Shown piece after piece: positions 1 to 10,469 of a stretch of 64,000 bases of DNA; position 1 is the stretch's first letter; every line of letters starts with the position of its first letter. Position numbers and translations under genes: made by a program. The stretch lies in assembly GCF_921293095.1 (NCBI RefSeq), contig NC_060253.1, forward strand, positions 77,971,992-78,035,991. The letters run 5' to 3'. The stretch is from Ischnura elegans. Lineage: Eukaryota > Arthropoda > Insecta > Odonata > Coenagrionidae. The notes under the pieces were generated by a model. It ran no database searches, had not been told where the DNA came from, and worked only from the letters and a program-made list of their open reading frames with translations.

Positions 1-480
1 TGACCCAGGTTTTCCTTCCCTGAAAATGAATGAACGAGATTGCATTCTTTTCAAAACAATATCGTCTCGTCAACAATAAAAACTGGTTGAGGGGGAAAGG
101 AGCCACTTTCAATCACAGCTTGGAGTTCATCAGAAAATGTTGCGGTGACTGCACTATCAACACTTGCAGATGCACCTGATATCGCCGCACTGAAAATACC
201 TGCTTGCCGTTTAAATTCTGGAACCAACCGCAGCTTTCACTAAATGTCTCGGAGTGATTACCACTTTCGTCTTTTTGTACTGATTCACTATGAACTTTCC
301 ATATGTGTAGACCGCTTGGTTGAAGTAGGTGCGGCTGAGGTCACTGATGTTTTAACTTCGTCTTCAGTCAGAATAAGGTTCGTGCGTTTAAACTTCTGCA
401 CAATATCGCTTTGACATTCTCCATTTTCAAAGCAATTGACCTCTTTCAATTCCTCTTCTAGGTTTACAGTTTTTCTTGAT
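1..480 (-). pseudogene. Decayed Tigger/pogo-type transposase (Tc1/mariner superfamily), running off the left edge
   Basis: Read on the minus strand. Codons at about 480-288 give a CENP-B-type helix-turn-helix like that of Tigger/jerky transposases (RKTVNLEEELKE..FENGECQSDI), followed by the linker SVTSAAPTSTKR. After a break, 285-1 gives ESCGWFQN, then FKRQAGIFSAA, then the start of the DDE_1 catalytic domain, VFIVDETILF, continuing as KRMQSRSFIFREGKPG. VDET supplies the first catalytic Asp. A one-base deletion turns the usual FWKRM into a stop plus frameshift, and another shift lies between the SCGWF and FKR parts. The second DNA-binding helix-turn-helix (HTH_Tnp_Tc5) expected between the two parts is missing. 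It is dead, lies in the intron upstream of the SPCA exon, and the rest of the catalytic domain should be left of the window. The family match is from memory. Confidence 0.75.
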
Positions 481-1946
481 AAATTCTTGATTTTTCTATA
501 CGCATTCCTATTTTTTGGCATATTCTCTTGGTTTTTACTCTGTATGGCTCTATCTAAATCACCCTCCACTGCTGAACTGTATTCCTGAGATGCAGAAGGC
601 CTACGACTGCGGGGAGGGAACGAAGCCATTGTGTTTGAGACTCTATAGCGGACCCTTTTATGTGTTGATGCTATTCATGCGCAACTCGGCCACCGCTCCA
701 TTCTCCCCCGTGAATACCGATGACCTTGAAGGCTTTAGCATAGACCCTCTACCTGGAAGTCAATCGCCCGATAACCTATGACGGCAAAAATACGTCTCAA
801 ACTGTATTGCTGAAAAAAAAATTCATTTCCACCAGCCCCACGCTTAATTAACGATCTAAATTATGTATTATCATTCTGTTAAGGAGACGAGATAAATTAC
901 TTCGGTAGGCCGGCTATCTGTACCCAATGACGAGTAATACTTTCGGCCATTGCACAGCAATGGATTTCGATTAATATATAAACAAAAAAGAAGATTTGAG
1001 GCAAGCAATAATATTACATATGCGTAAAATGATAGAAATTTCGTGTGTACTTAGCGCAAGTTCACCTTTTATCATGAGAGCGTTTAAGATTTTTGATTAG
1101 GCTACACTGCGTTGCAATGTTTCCCCGAAGAACGAATTTGCGCTATATCGAAATTACGCTAATCGAAATTGTGCTATACGAGACATGGGTGTACCTAATT
1201 ATGAAAAATAGTGTAACTAGGGATAGCTGAAAATGAATGCAAAGAAAGCATAAGTATTGGTCTTCAGCGGAAGAGAAGAGGAGAGACCAACCTGAAACTA
1301 GGAAAGAGAAGGTGAAGGAGTTCTGCTTTTTGGATAGCAGAGTGACCAGAAATTGATAAAGTCAGTAGGAAACAATGATACTCTAAGATATCGTACTTCA
1401 GACGTAATTTTAATTTCACCAGCTCTACTACACGTTTATATTGGCTGGCAATCATCATGAGGTACTAACAATTTTCAATACCAAGACAGATATATCTTCC
1501 AAAAATAGTGGTAAGGGAATAATCAGAAGGAAGAATGGGTGAGCCAAGGTAAACATTTGGAAAATTTTGAAGGTAGCCTGGAAAGTTGAGAAATTTCATT
1601 GATACTAGAGTGGCCATTTATGTAATAATTTGATCGCCTCTTTTCTTCTTCTGGGTTTTTGCAGTGTTGTTTGTCATAGATTGACGACAGTTTCACTGGG
1701 CTTCCATCCCGGGAGATTCCATTGGGCATCTTCAGGTCGACTTTCAATACGCCTGGTGGAAACCCGGCGAAATTGTCATGTCTAGTACAAAAAAACACAG
1801 CAAAAACCTGGAATATGGAGATATTCTCCAATCAAGAACTATGAGACAACATAATAATTAAACATTTATTAATCATATTAGAGTTGACTAATCTGTTTAC
1901 AGGCTCAACAGGTTAATTGTTATCATTTTACTATTTTCCTTTGCAG
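481..1946. other. Intronic DNA upstream of the SPCA last exon
   Basis: I see no convincing exon here. Around 1100-1190 there is AT-rich sequence with repeated 'tatatcgaaatt/taatcgaaatt' units, like the ends of Tigger-type elements, which may be the outer part of the same fossil. An open stretch on the minus strand at 1523-1831 has no recognisable domain. The polypyrimidine tract and acceptor of the SPCA exon end the block at 1946. Confidence 0.6.
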
Positions 1947-2068
1947 ATATGCTATTCCTGGTCTCATTGACTTCAACCGTCTTCATATTTTCCGAGCTTA
2001 AAAAGTTTGTCGAGCGTCACTTTGACCAAAGGCACAGGAGGGTAAAGCCAGACATGGACTTTGTATGA
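1947..2068 (+). CDS. SPoCk: Last coding exon of a secretory-pathway Ca2+/Mn2+-ATPase (SPCA, ATP2C1 type)
   Basis: A pyrimidine-rich tract and acceptor (ttttcctttgcag, ending at 1946) precede AT|ATG, a phase-1 junction that makes Asp if the previous exon ends in G. The exon then reads MLFLVSLTSTVFIFSELKK followed by FVERHFDQRHRR and KPDMDFV, with TGA at 2066-2068. This matches the C-terminus of SPCA pumps, where '(L)DLLFLxGLTSSVxIxxEIxKxxER' is the last membrane helix (M10) followed by a short basic cytosolic tail. SPCA is a P-type ATPase that loads the Golgi with Ca2+ and Mn2+. Only about 40 of roughly 900 residues are visible. The rest should be upstream of the window, because no other exon is found in 1-1946. 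The exon is short, so the assignment rests on the helix-plus-tail pattern, the splice phase and the clean stop. Confidence 0.68.
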
Positions 2069-3610
2069 CAGTTAAGGAAATCCAGGGGCAAGACTCGCAT
2101 GGATTGATCCTCACTGGACAAGGGCATTCCTCCCTTTTCGTATTTTACCTCTCTTGTCCATTCCTATCGGCACCTATTGAGTGAGGAAGAGGAGGGGTGT
2201 GGTTCACTTGAAGTAATTAAGGTATAATGGGTGCCATCTGTTCCAAATGACAGTGTTCCTTCTGTCCTATCACAAAGCTTCTATGGATGATTTTTGCATT
2301 AGCTTTGTTTCTTATTTCCATTGCTATGAAATAGGAAAATGTGACATCTTTGGGAAGGAATGCCTTTTTCACTGTCAACTGTTTGCATAAAATATTATTT
2401 TTAATAATTATTTATGAAAAGTATAAGATCTCATTGCCATTAGCAGATACTTAATTATAGAAAGAACAATGCTGAAAATGCACAGCAAGGATCTGTGATA
2501 ACATAATTGAATGTTGGGATCGGCCACGTGGGGCCATAAAGATTATAAAAAAGGTTATGTCATTTTTTGAGATGTTTTAAGAATTGTTAAACATTTCTGC
2601 TGAAATGGAAGTGTGAGTAAATATTGGTGGTGCTGTAAAGAAAACCTGTTGCAATTTCTCTGTAAACTTGCTGGCACAATGTTTGTAATGAGAATTTATA
2701 TTCACATTTGAAAATATTAATGCACTAAAGTGTGTGCTGTCAAAGTAGAGGTATTGATTAAATGGTTGCTATGAGTATGAATCCATACTCAAATTAATTT
2801 TCAGTATTATATGTTGTGACTAGTTAGTAAAAATCTTATTGGGAAACTTATTTTTAAACTCATAATTGGACCATAGGAGTGATCAAAGTGTGATGTATTT
2901 TATTTTGTATGACAAGGAAGTATATCAATTTTAATGGATGTTTCCAATTAAAAGTTTGAAGCAGCATTTTTGCCAAAAATGTACTGTAGATTTCTATGTA
3001 ATTAAGAGATAATGATGTTCATCATTCATAAAGCTTTTACTGTATGTTTTTCCAGTGTTATATCAAACGACCTTGCATGCTAGCGAATGTTTTAAATCAA
3101 ATTTAAATGATTAACCATTTAAAAGCAGGGATATATATTATAGTGTGATGTGCAACGTCATCTCAGGAGTTTTAATCTATTTTCACTATTTAATTTGACA
3201 ATTGAATAATAATGTATGTAAGTAATTTATTTCTAGGTAAAACAAAAGACTCCTGTTTTGAGATCTTGGTAGGCACACAGTTGAACTCAAATGCTGTAGC
3301 TGACTTATGCCATGAATCCCTCATCCTTTGTATTTTCGCATGTGTGTGCATCACTGTTATCTTTCTAATAAATTATGCCACCACTTGCAAAATTATAGGT
3401 AAGCTTAGCCCTAATAAGAGAACTTTGCTAACTGTTGTGAGGCTTTATTGTTGTACTTTGTTATTGCATTTTCAGCTCATCTCACAATCAATTTATACTC
3501 AAATTTCACATTTCACTCTATTGTAAATGGAGATTTAAACCTTACAAGCATGTTCATTCTTGTACTACGTTAAAACAAAACTTTGAAATAAATTTCTAGA
3601 TTGTCTTGTT
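2069..3610 (+). other. Probable 3' UTR of the SPCA gene
   Basis: AT-rich, non-coding sequence follows the TGA. AATAAA poly(A) signals occur at 3367-3372 and 3587-3592. A pogo-like element starts at 3660, so the transcript probably ends before it. No coding signal is seen. The UTR length is inferred. Confidence 0.4.
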
Positions 3611-3659
3611 GACTAGTTGCAATTTTGAAAGTAACCTTGATTTGGCTGTTTGTATACTA

Positions 3660-3996
3660 CAGACGACTCCCGATTATCTGGCTGTGGTTTATCCATGTTG
3701 AAGATTATTTGTGCATGAGTTTACCCAGTGACAGTGTAGTTCCCAACGTCTAGCAGTGGATTTGCAGCGTCCGTGCAAAATCAATCTTTTCAGATTCTGC
3801 AATCTCGCAGCCATGGATGCATGGTTTTTAGAAACCAGGTATTATGTGGAGCAGTAGGAATAAGAGTACAATCACATTGTCGCCGCTAAAAATATCAAGG
3901 TTGGGAAAAGAAACCTATCTAAAATAACGGACAATGAGCTTAAATAATAGTACATGCCTCTCCCCATCATTAGCTTGGATAATCGGGAGTTTGCTG
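3660..3996. mobile_element. Non-autonomous pogo/Tigger-like element (337 bp)
   Basis: The left end starts CAGACGACTCCCGATTATC and the right end, read on the other strand, CAGCAAACTCCCGATTATC, a terminal inverted repeat with three mismatches over 19 bp. The CAG start and 'CTCCCGATTATC' core are typical of pogo/Tigger MITEs. TA sits just left of the element (3658-3659), but the matching TA on the right is not preserved. There is no coding capacity. Confidence 0.6.
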
Positions 3997-4075
3997 TCCT
4001 TATTTTACAATTCTGTTATCTTTTGAAGATGAAAACTAAACAGCAGAAAGACTAAACTGCTACTACACATATATA

Positions 4076-5160
4076 GGGTGTTTCAGGAGGAATCTGTAAT
4101 ACTTCAGGAGGAGGTAGGGGAAACAATTTTTTGCCTCTAAACATGGGATTGCATCAGTAGCGGATACAGAAAAAATGGGGGGGGGGGGGGTGCAAAAGAT
4201 ATCTTGAGTTACCTTTACTTTTATCCTAATAAAAAATAACAAGTCACATGGAGAGTTTAAGAAAATTTTAATTAAACAAATATACATATAAGAAAATGCC
4301 ATCTTATGAAGTAAAAAGTTATAATTGTGGTTCTGCAATGTTTGGCAATACCGGCGGGCCTGCAAGGGGGGGCGTGAGCCTCCCGATCTGTATCTGCCAC
4401 TGGATTGCATTACCTTATTCTCAGTTCATCATATCTTTGCGGGTGAGCTGGTGTGGCTAAAACAAGTGGGGGTGAAGGGAGGGAAAGTTTCTCGACATGT
4501 GATTTTCCCTTGGCCAATCAGCAAATAGTAGGCGTGGTCTCAGTCCGTCGCTCTCAGACTTCCGTGGAGTTAACATTGTGAAGCTGTTCGTGGAGCAGTG
4601 TTGCCAAACCTCTCCTTTTATGTCTTTAAGTATGCCTTTCACCCACGGTGCCTCAATCAGCATGGTAGCTGACAATGTCATGGGCTTCTGTGAAAGGATT
4701 ATCCTCAATACCTTCTAAATGAGTGGGTATGTTGTCTCAGTGCAGACATTTTCGGTGACAAAGTAGGGCGGCCATGTACTTTTGGCTACATTAAGTTCCC
4801 TCCTCACCTCTCTCTCGCGGTACTACCCCTACCCCATTAGTGAAGCCTTCGGATAGTGTACGGTCTCTCATGAAAGCTCACCAGCAAACATCAAGTGAAT
4901 GGCTTATAGTTACTTAGCAAATGCAAAGCATGCAATTTTTTGATTCACTTTGCAGTTACCATGAAAGTGTTTTTCTTGGGTATCCAGTCTTTGTAACATT
5001 CTATTTTATATTCTTGATTTTTGAGACATTGAATAGCTCAGGTTGGACAAAAATGTGTGATTAGAACTGTCTGCAACAATCTCAAAATGGGTGAGATTTT
5101 GTTGATACCTGCTCAAAGCTCTGATTTAATTAATTTCAAAGACTTATTCTTTCAGACAAT
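4076..5160 (+). repeat. Dispersed repeat, copy 1 (interrupted by other insertions)
   Basis: It begins with 'gggtgtttcaggagg', followed by 'aatacttcaggag', and its right half (from about 4953) contains 'cagttaccatgaaa' and 'tctcaaaatgggtgag'. The same modules occur in the same order at 46473-46830. Here they are separated by extra DNA, including a hAT-type MITE (4155-4402) and a block bounded by 14-bp inverted repeats (4436-4449 and 4875-4888, 13 of 14 matching). Class not recognised. Confidence 0.55.
4155..4402. mobile_element. hAT-type MITE (248 bp)
   Basis: The ends are CAGTAGCGGATACAGA and, on the other strand, CAGTGGCAGATACAGA (14 of 16 identical). It is flanked by a perfect 8-bp target duplication, gattgcat, at 4147-4154 and 4403-4410. 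CAG termini and an 8-bp duplication are the hAT signature. It contains a G homopolymer near 4177-4190 and no coding region. It is inserted in the dispersed repeat that starts at 4076. Confidence 0.82.
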
Positions 5161-6340
5161 TATAATTACACAGGTGCTTCCTGTCCATGGCAGGGCATAA
5201 GAGGAAGCTGAGGATTGATCAGGCAGCAAAGGTGCAGCCCACTCTTAGGGTAGTATTCTAGAGGTTTTCTATATGGACTCCCTCCCAGCAAATTGCCTCT
5301 ATAATATGGTACAAACACAAGCCCACTGTCGTCTTGGGTGGTGGTGCCAATCTCATTTATTTAAAAATGTTTTTGCCGTATTTGGTTATGAAGTGACCTC
5401 AGCAAGTCAAGCTGTTCAACTAAATTAAAGAGCAGTGAAATCCATAATAATTGCCAAAAGAAAACATTCACCAGTACTGGAACTGCAGACCTTTCCAGGC
5501 CACTGCGCAGACCATTATCCTACCTAGGTTCCTTATTAGCCTTTGCATTGTGTTGTGTACCAATTTTTGCCAATTATCTAGATGAAAAATTAACCTAAAA
5601 TTTGTAGTGTAATGAAGTATGAACTTGCCTTCATTAACAGCCCTCCTAAAACAATGGGTATTAGATTCACACTAAGAAAACCATTTTGTGTTATAACTTG
5701 TCATATAAAAATAGAAAAACCTAGGAATTTCTGGTTTTAAGTGCCTACGGTATGCCCATACTTGCTTCGTAATTCATTAAACCTGATAGTAGTGACCTTT
5801 AAACTTTACGTGAACAACATATGCTTGTACAGCAATTCATAAATGAGCTTTTAAATTGGGAGTTATGCATTCCATATAAAACCATGCTTCGTCGGCAACA
5901 GATTCAAAATTCTTTCTCGTGGAGATATTACTTTTCATCCTTTTTGCAATAATTTGGAGGAATGAAAGGGATTATATTAACATTTATTTTTCTTATTAGG
6001 TTTTTGAGAGGTGAAAAGTTCTAAAACATGATAATTAATGGTAGTGATATGGATTTGGGGGGATTAGTTTCCGTTACTGATTAAAAAAACACATTAAAAA
6101 TTATCAACCTTTTCTTTTTTCGCTATTTTTTTCACTTATTTTCTTCATATTTCAGCTCCCAGTTCATCTTTCCCTACCCGAAATATCCCAGAATAATGGA
6201 AAAATATATCAACAGCTTATATAGGGAATAATAAAAATATTTAAGGACAAGGCATAGAAAAAATAATGAAAATATGTGTCAACAGTTCAGAAGGTACGCT
6301 TGCGCTCTCGTGAAGCCATTTTCGGCACCAGTATCCATGC
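5161..6340. other. Intergenic DNA, with a weak SINE-like relic
   Basis: Mostly AT-rich sequence without exons. On the minus strand, 5535-5470 resembles the tRNA-like head of a SINE: 'aggataatggtctgcgcag' could be box A and 'gttccagtactgg' a mutated box B. The body and tail cannot be delimited, so it is only noted here. Confidence 0.4.
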
Positions 6341-7010
6341 AATAGGGTGGTTTCCTTTTATTTTTTTATTGCCTTAATCGAAAGATTATTACTCCTGGAG
6401 TACGTATTTCACGCTTTTAGATTTTTAAATGAAAATATCTATTTTTCGCGATTAAATGAAAAGTGAAAATTTTCAAGCGCGCGAAAACGCGACGCTCAAG
6501 TATGAATGCCGGGAAATATCTCCGTACGTCGTATTTCTGGTTCCCCCCTCCCGCCCGGTGAAGTGACCTTGAGGCGAGGCTTAGCGCTGATACGTCGCAG
6601 GCTGCCAGCGGGTAGCTGAGTACCTTGCTGAAAGGTAGCGCTTGGCTTAAAAAAGGTTTATTAATACCTTATCAAACGAAGAAAACTTTCCGACCCTAGC
6701 CAGTTTTAGTAGGTGATTATTAAGACATGTTTCCCTGAGCTCTGTGCCTCATGCATGCATTGGTAACCTCAGACGATGTATAACTCCTATCCTCTTGTGT
6801 AGAAACTAGGTCCCTGTGACGTCACGTGGAGTGGAATCGCATGGGCGCCAATCTGGCCTTTTTCAAATGAGGATAAAATTTGACCCTTGCCATTCGTCTA
6901 AACCGGTATTTCAAAAACCAAATAATTTGTGTATTATGAATACAATAATGGTGGGTAACGAATCGCAATCAATGCCTTTCGTTTTCTTTGATGAAGGAAA
7001 CTACCCTATT
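6341..7010. mobile_element. Non-autonomous inverted-repeat element (about 670 bp)
   Basis: The ends are inverted repeats: AATAGGGTGGTTTCCTTTTA at 6341 and, reading inward from 7010 on the other strand, AATAGGGTAGTTTCCTTCAT. The first 180 bp recur in reverse orientation at 60181-60005 with high identity. No clear target duplication is seen, so the superfamily is left open. There is no coding capacity; the short open stretch at 6816-7040 spans the right end and is not a gene. Confidence 0.6.
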
Positions 7011-7549
7011 CTGTCCCTGTGTAAGCACTTTAATCGCTAGAATACTATGATAAATAAAATGGGTGTTATGGAGGAATGAAAGAGACCAGAGCATAGAGCC
7101 AAATGGCAAAAATCGCATATTTTAATCGCATTTTTCGCGATGTTCCACCACCTAAAAATTATTTTTTCAATACGCCAGCCGAAAGGTATTAAAAAACACC
7201 TCCAGAAAAAGTTTTTTCTTTTTGGTCCTCTCAAACATATTTTATAAAAACATGCGTTAGAAATTTTCAAAGCAACGCCATATCTCCTTGTCTCGCTCAA
7301 AGTTCTTGAAAACAGTTGGAAACCTGCTCCATTAAATAAGGTTTCAAATTCCGCAATCCGTAATAAAAATATGCCTTCTTCACCGAGATATTAAAAAAAG
7401 AGTGAAAATCGTGTTTTCGATCTAGCCGGCCCTGGTGGGCCTCTAGCGGGCTGGATATGTGGGGAGGTTTGTCCTATTTGATCCCAAATTGTATACCCCA
7501 AGTATCTACGGGAAAAATCTGGGAGGGGGGACTTTTCACCCTCTTTATC
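7011..7549. other. Intergenic DNA
   Basis: No gene is visible. It contains repeat-like, G-rich patches (for example 'gggaggggggacttttcacc' near 7512) that look like old transposon debris. Confidence 0.5.
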
Positions 7550-8420
7550 CGGCTATGCCCTCTGGTGTTATCTTCATGTAACCGTCCCCGATGTTAATCT
7601 GAAACTGCTCCAAAATATTCTATGAAAAGGTCAAGGTGTTAATGAAAGAAATGCATTTTAGTGATATGTTACACCCCATGGCCTAATACGCTGACAGAAA
7701 TTCCTCGACATGGGCGAAATAATCATCACTTCTTTGTCACCCAAAAAGTTCTAACACGCGTTTCAGAATCCAAGCCAAGCTCGATTTTCTTTATGATTCA
7801 GGTGTTTCATAAACGTCGAATCTTGGAAAAGTTTCCTAATCTTGGGGACCACGAATTTCTTCCTTTGTTTTAGACTTACTAAGACGAGGACTTTCAGTTA
7901 AAAAATTGAAATTCAGCTCCTGTCTTGCCGATTGCTTTCAAAAAATATTTCATCTGTCGTAGTTTGATGTGCAATGGTGGCAAGTGAATATTTTCTGTCG
8001 TAACCAGGGAAACATGAGATAAATTTTTACGACCATGAGTGAAGCTTTCGCGCAGAGGCCAGTTCCGTAAGATGTAATGCTATTCTCGGGCGCGGCTGCT
8101 GTTTTCACAAAGGAAGCAGCAGTATTTCGTGAAGCCTGATTGCAGTCCCGTGAGTAGAGCGACAATGTTCAGATCAGCACAAACTTACCAATTATAATCA
8201 CAATAATTAATATTTTCAAGGATTCGGCTGATATTTCCGTACGTATCTTTCACATCGGCAGAGTATGTAGATAGGACAGAAGGTAACTCATTGCCATTGG
8301 CCAACAGGACACCGAAAGAATACACTCTGGGATCGCTAGGGGTATACCGAGGGAAGATGACGACAACTTCAACATGCATAATTGATTGGAGAGGCTGATA
8401 CTTTGTGGAACTCCATGATT
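7550..8420 (-). pseudogene. Dead copy of a repetitive arthropod gene family with a Cys-rich TKYxCFLC motif, presumed transposon-derived
   Basis: Reading the minus strand from about 8380 gives YTPSDPRVYSFG, LLANGNELPSVLS and ILENINYCDYNW. After an in-frame stop come VCADLNIVALLTGLQSGFTK, YCCFLCENSSRARE, a stop, HYILRNWPLRESF and LPPLHIKLRQMKYFLKAIG. The remainder (VEEFLSAY, AMGCNISLK, ending in GDGYMKITPEG) follows in shifting frames. These blocks match, in order, a protein found in many copies in insect, spider and Hydra genomes (DLKxxxLLLGxQxGYTKYxCFLCEWDSR ... WPxR ... LPPLHIKLGLxKNFVKA ... GCNMSLKxHFLHSHLDFFPxNLG). I remember the family but not a named Pfam domain. Its many copies and decay suggest a mobile element. 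Several stops and frameshifts make it non-functional. Confidence 0.72.
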
Positions 8421-8844
8421 AAGGAGAAAGAATACTTTTTAACTCTAATGACAATATGAAAACCTCAATCTTATATTTTTCATGGTATTAGAAAGTATTA
8501 CTGTTCCTTTTTTTCACTGCGAAAGCAAGAGAATTGCCGTCCATGCCGGAACGGGAGAGGCACTGCGAGGGCCAGCGTAGTAAAGTGAATCTTCCGAGCT
8601 ATAGCGAAATATTTTAATTATTGTTGCTATGCTATGCAACAAAATATTTTTATTGTTACTGCTGTTTCTTGTTGTCATATATTTTTATCATTCGGGGGAG
8701 GATGGTGTGAAATGAAAGCTGGAAGTTTTTAAAAGTACGTGAAAATTCGCGAAAAAATGACAAAATTGATAATTTTTAATGCGTTTTTACACAATTTACG
8801 AGGACTAATTCCCCCCAAAACGACCTCTTTACTTTTATAATTAA
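8421..8844. other. Intergenic DNA left of the Helitron array
   Basis: No coding signal. It ends in A, next to the CTAG end of the Helitron at 8845. Confidence 0.5.
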
Positions 8845-9485
8845 CTAGCTGACCCGGCGAACTTCGTACCGCCTAACATTCAATGAACTTATAGTTTAGT
8901 TGCACCATTTATCAATAAAGAGCGCCTGTATCGTTTTAATCATATTTGATTTATTATAAATTAAATGAGAAAATATTGATGAAATAAAAATCATACGCAT
9001 TCAGTTGTTGGCTTTTTGTGTTATTAACCGTAAAAAAATGTTTTTAGGTCTAAGTCCGTAGCGTAAACTTGGCTCGTTCACGGGGCAGGTTAACGCAACG
9101 CTAGACCGACGCTTGACTGATGGTCAATATAGTGTAATAAAAGCCCCTATGAAGCAGCATTCGTATCAAATGACTTTAGGCGCGCCAGTTATAGTATCTC
9201 TGTTTGGAAAAAATGCACTGCGTAAACGTGCTGCATGCGTAAACGCACCACGGTGTGCCCTACACATTCGGGTTTAATGTCTTGCGTCAAGCGCCTTCTG
9301 ATAAACAACAGTTTTTGTTTTGTTATCAGGAGCAAGGTGAAGCGAATGAAGCTAAATAAAAATAGCGAAGCGAAGCAGGGACGCAGCGAGGGGGGTTTTT
9401 GCGGGTTAAAACCCCCCCAAAAGCTCAGAGAATCTTTTTATAAAACATTTGGTTATTAATATGGTAAATGTCCAGAAAACAACCC

Positions 9486-10469
9486 CTAGTTCTCCGGCTT
9501 CAGTGGGCGACGCGTCTTCCACATGGGATGGTTGGGGGGGGGGGGGGGGGGGTATAAAGTCGCAGCCTGCAGGAAAAACTGATGAAGTAGCTGATTCTTC
9601 GGTGTGGCACAGATGAATAAGTATCGCGACAGATACTGTTGCAAATATTCGGAACGATTCCCGGGACGCCTCACCCACTCCTTCACGTCACGCCACAGCC
9701 TCTCAATGTTTTGCGTGTGGACGGCAGGGCTATCGGGGTTCACAAAATTTTCGCTGTGGTTCACAGTATGGTGAACGTACCCGAGATCTCTGATATTACA
9801 ATATCCCTTCCAACAGTCACTATAAACCGTCGACCCACGTCGAATGAACTTTTCAATGAGTGGCTCCAAGCTTGCTCGATCACGTTTCTCAGGTAAAGGG
9901 ACGATGAATTTCTTTTTTGAATGCCTTTCGATCTCACCGAATAGCCAAATTTGTTTAACACCGCGCCCTCGCTGATATTTTCTTCTGGCGATGAGGGTCT
10001 CGTCAATCTCCACTATCACTCCTTCGCCACCAATAGGAGACTGATTTCTTACCCAGTGTTCAGTAACTTCGCTGCAAAAGGACCGCCAATCCACGCTAGT
10101 GGTTCTTGAGAAGCCCAAACACTCTGTGATTGTGTCGTGATCCCAGTGTTTGGACAGCCAGTGGTTGACGAAGATCAGAAGTTTCCAGGGTGGAAAATGC
10201 AGGCCCGAAAGGAAAGTTCCTTTCAAAGCGGAAACCTGATAATTACACCGCTTCCTTTTCTTAGTTTTCGGAACCACGTGGGTTGCTGGACAACGCCAGA
10301 GAAGTCTATCTTCGGAAAAGTGACAGAGAGCACCACAAATACCGCACTTCACAGATGGTGCAATGACACCGTGGCGTCGTAAAAATGTTATGGCGGCGTC
10401 TTCCTTTTTATGAAAAGCCGATATATTGTCGAAGTAATTTCCTTCACAAGTATCGCAACGTCCTTCCAT
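9486..10469 (-). CDS. Merlin transposase (ISXO2-like DDE domain), 327 aa
   Basis: A single open frame of 327 codons from ATG 10469 to a stop at 9488-9486, which overlaps the left inverted repeat. The N-terminal part carries Cys pairs (C5/C8; C42xxC45, C49, C60, C75) consistent with a zinc ribbon. A helical region around residues 95-135 may bind DNA. The catalytic core follows: EIDET (D156), YQRGRG, IWLFGEIER, VYSDCWKGY (D218), TVNHSENFV and HTQNIERLWRDVK (E256), which is the ISXO2-like/DDE_Tnp_IS1595 pattern of Merlin. It would cut and paste the element using the terminal repeats. The last ~25 residues come from a poly-Pro run encoded by 19 G (9534-9552) and are probably not part of the ancestral protein. 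The G run is prone to slippage, so the true C-terminus may differ. Confidence 0.92.
   Translation of the reverse strand: MEGRCDTCEGNYFDNISAFHKKEDAAITFLRRHGVIAPSVKCGICGALCHFSEDRLLWRCPATHVVPKTKKRKRCNYQVSALKGTFLSGLHFPPWKLLIFVNHWLSKHWDHDTITECLGFSRTTSVDWRSFCSEVTEHWVRNQSPIGGEGVIVEIDETLIARRKYQRGRGVKQIWLFGEIERHSKKKFIVPLPEKRDRASLEPLIEKFIRRGSTVYSDCWKGYCNIRDLGYVHHTVNHSENFVNPDSPAVHTQNIERLWRDVKEWVRRPGNRSEYLQQYLSRYLFICATPKNQLLHQFFLQAATLYPPPPPPNHPMWKTRRPLKPEN

Noticed and set aside
1523..1831. 102-codon minus-strand frame with an acceptor-like tttttttgtactag
   Set aside because: It looks somewhat protein-like (GFPPGVLKVDLKMPNGISRD) but has no recognisable domain and lies antisense in the SPCA intron; not enough to call an exon.
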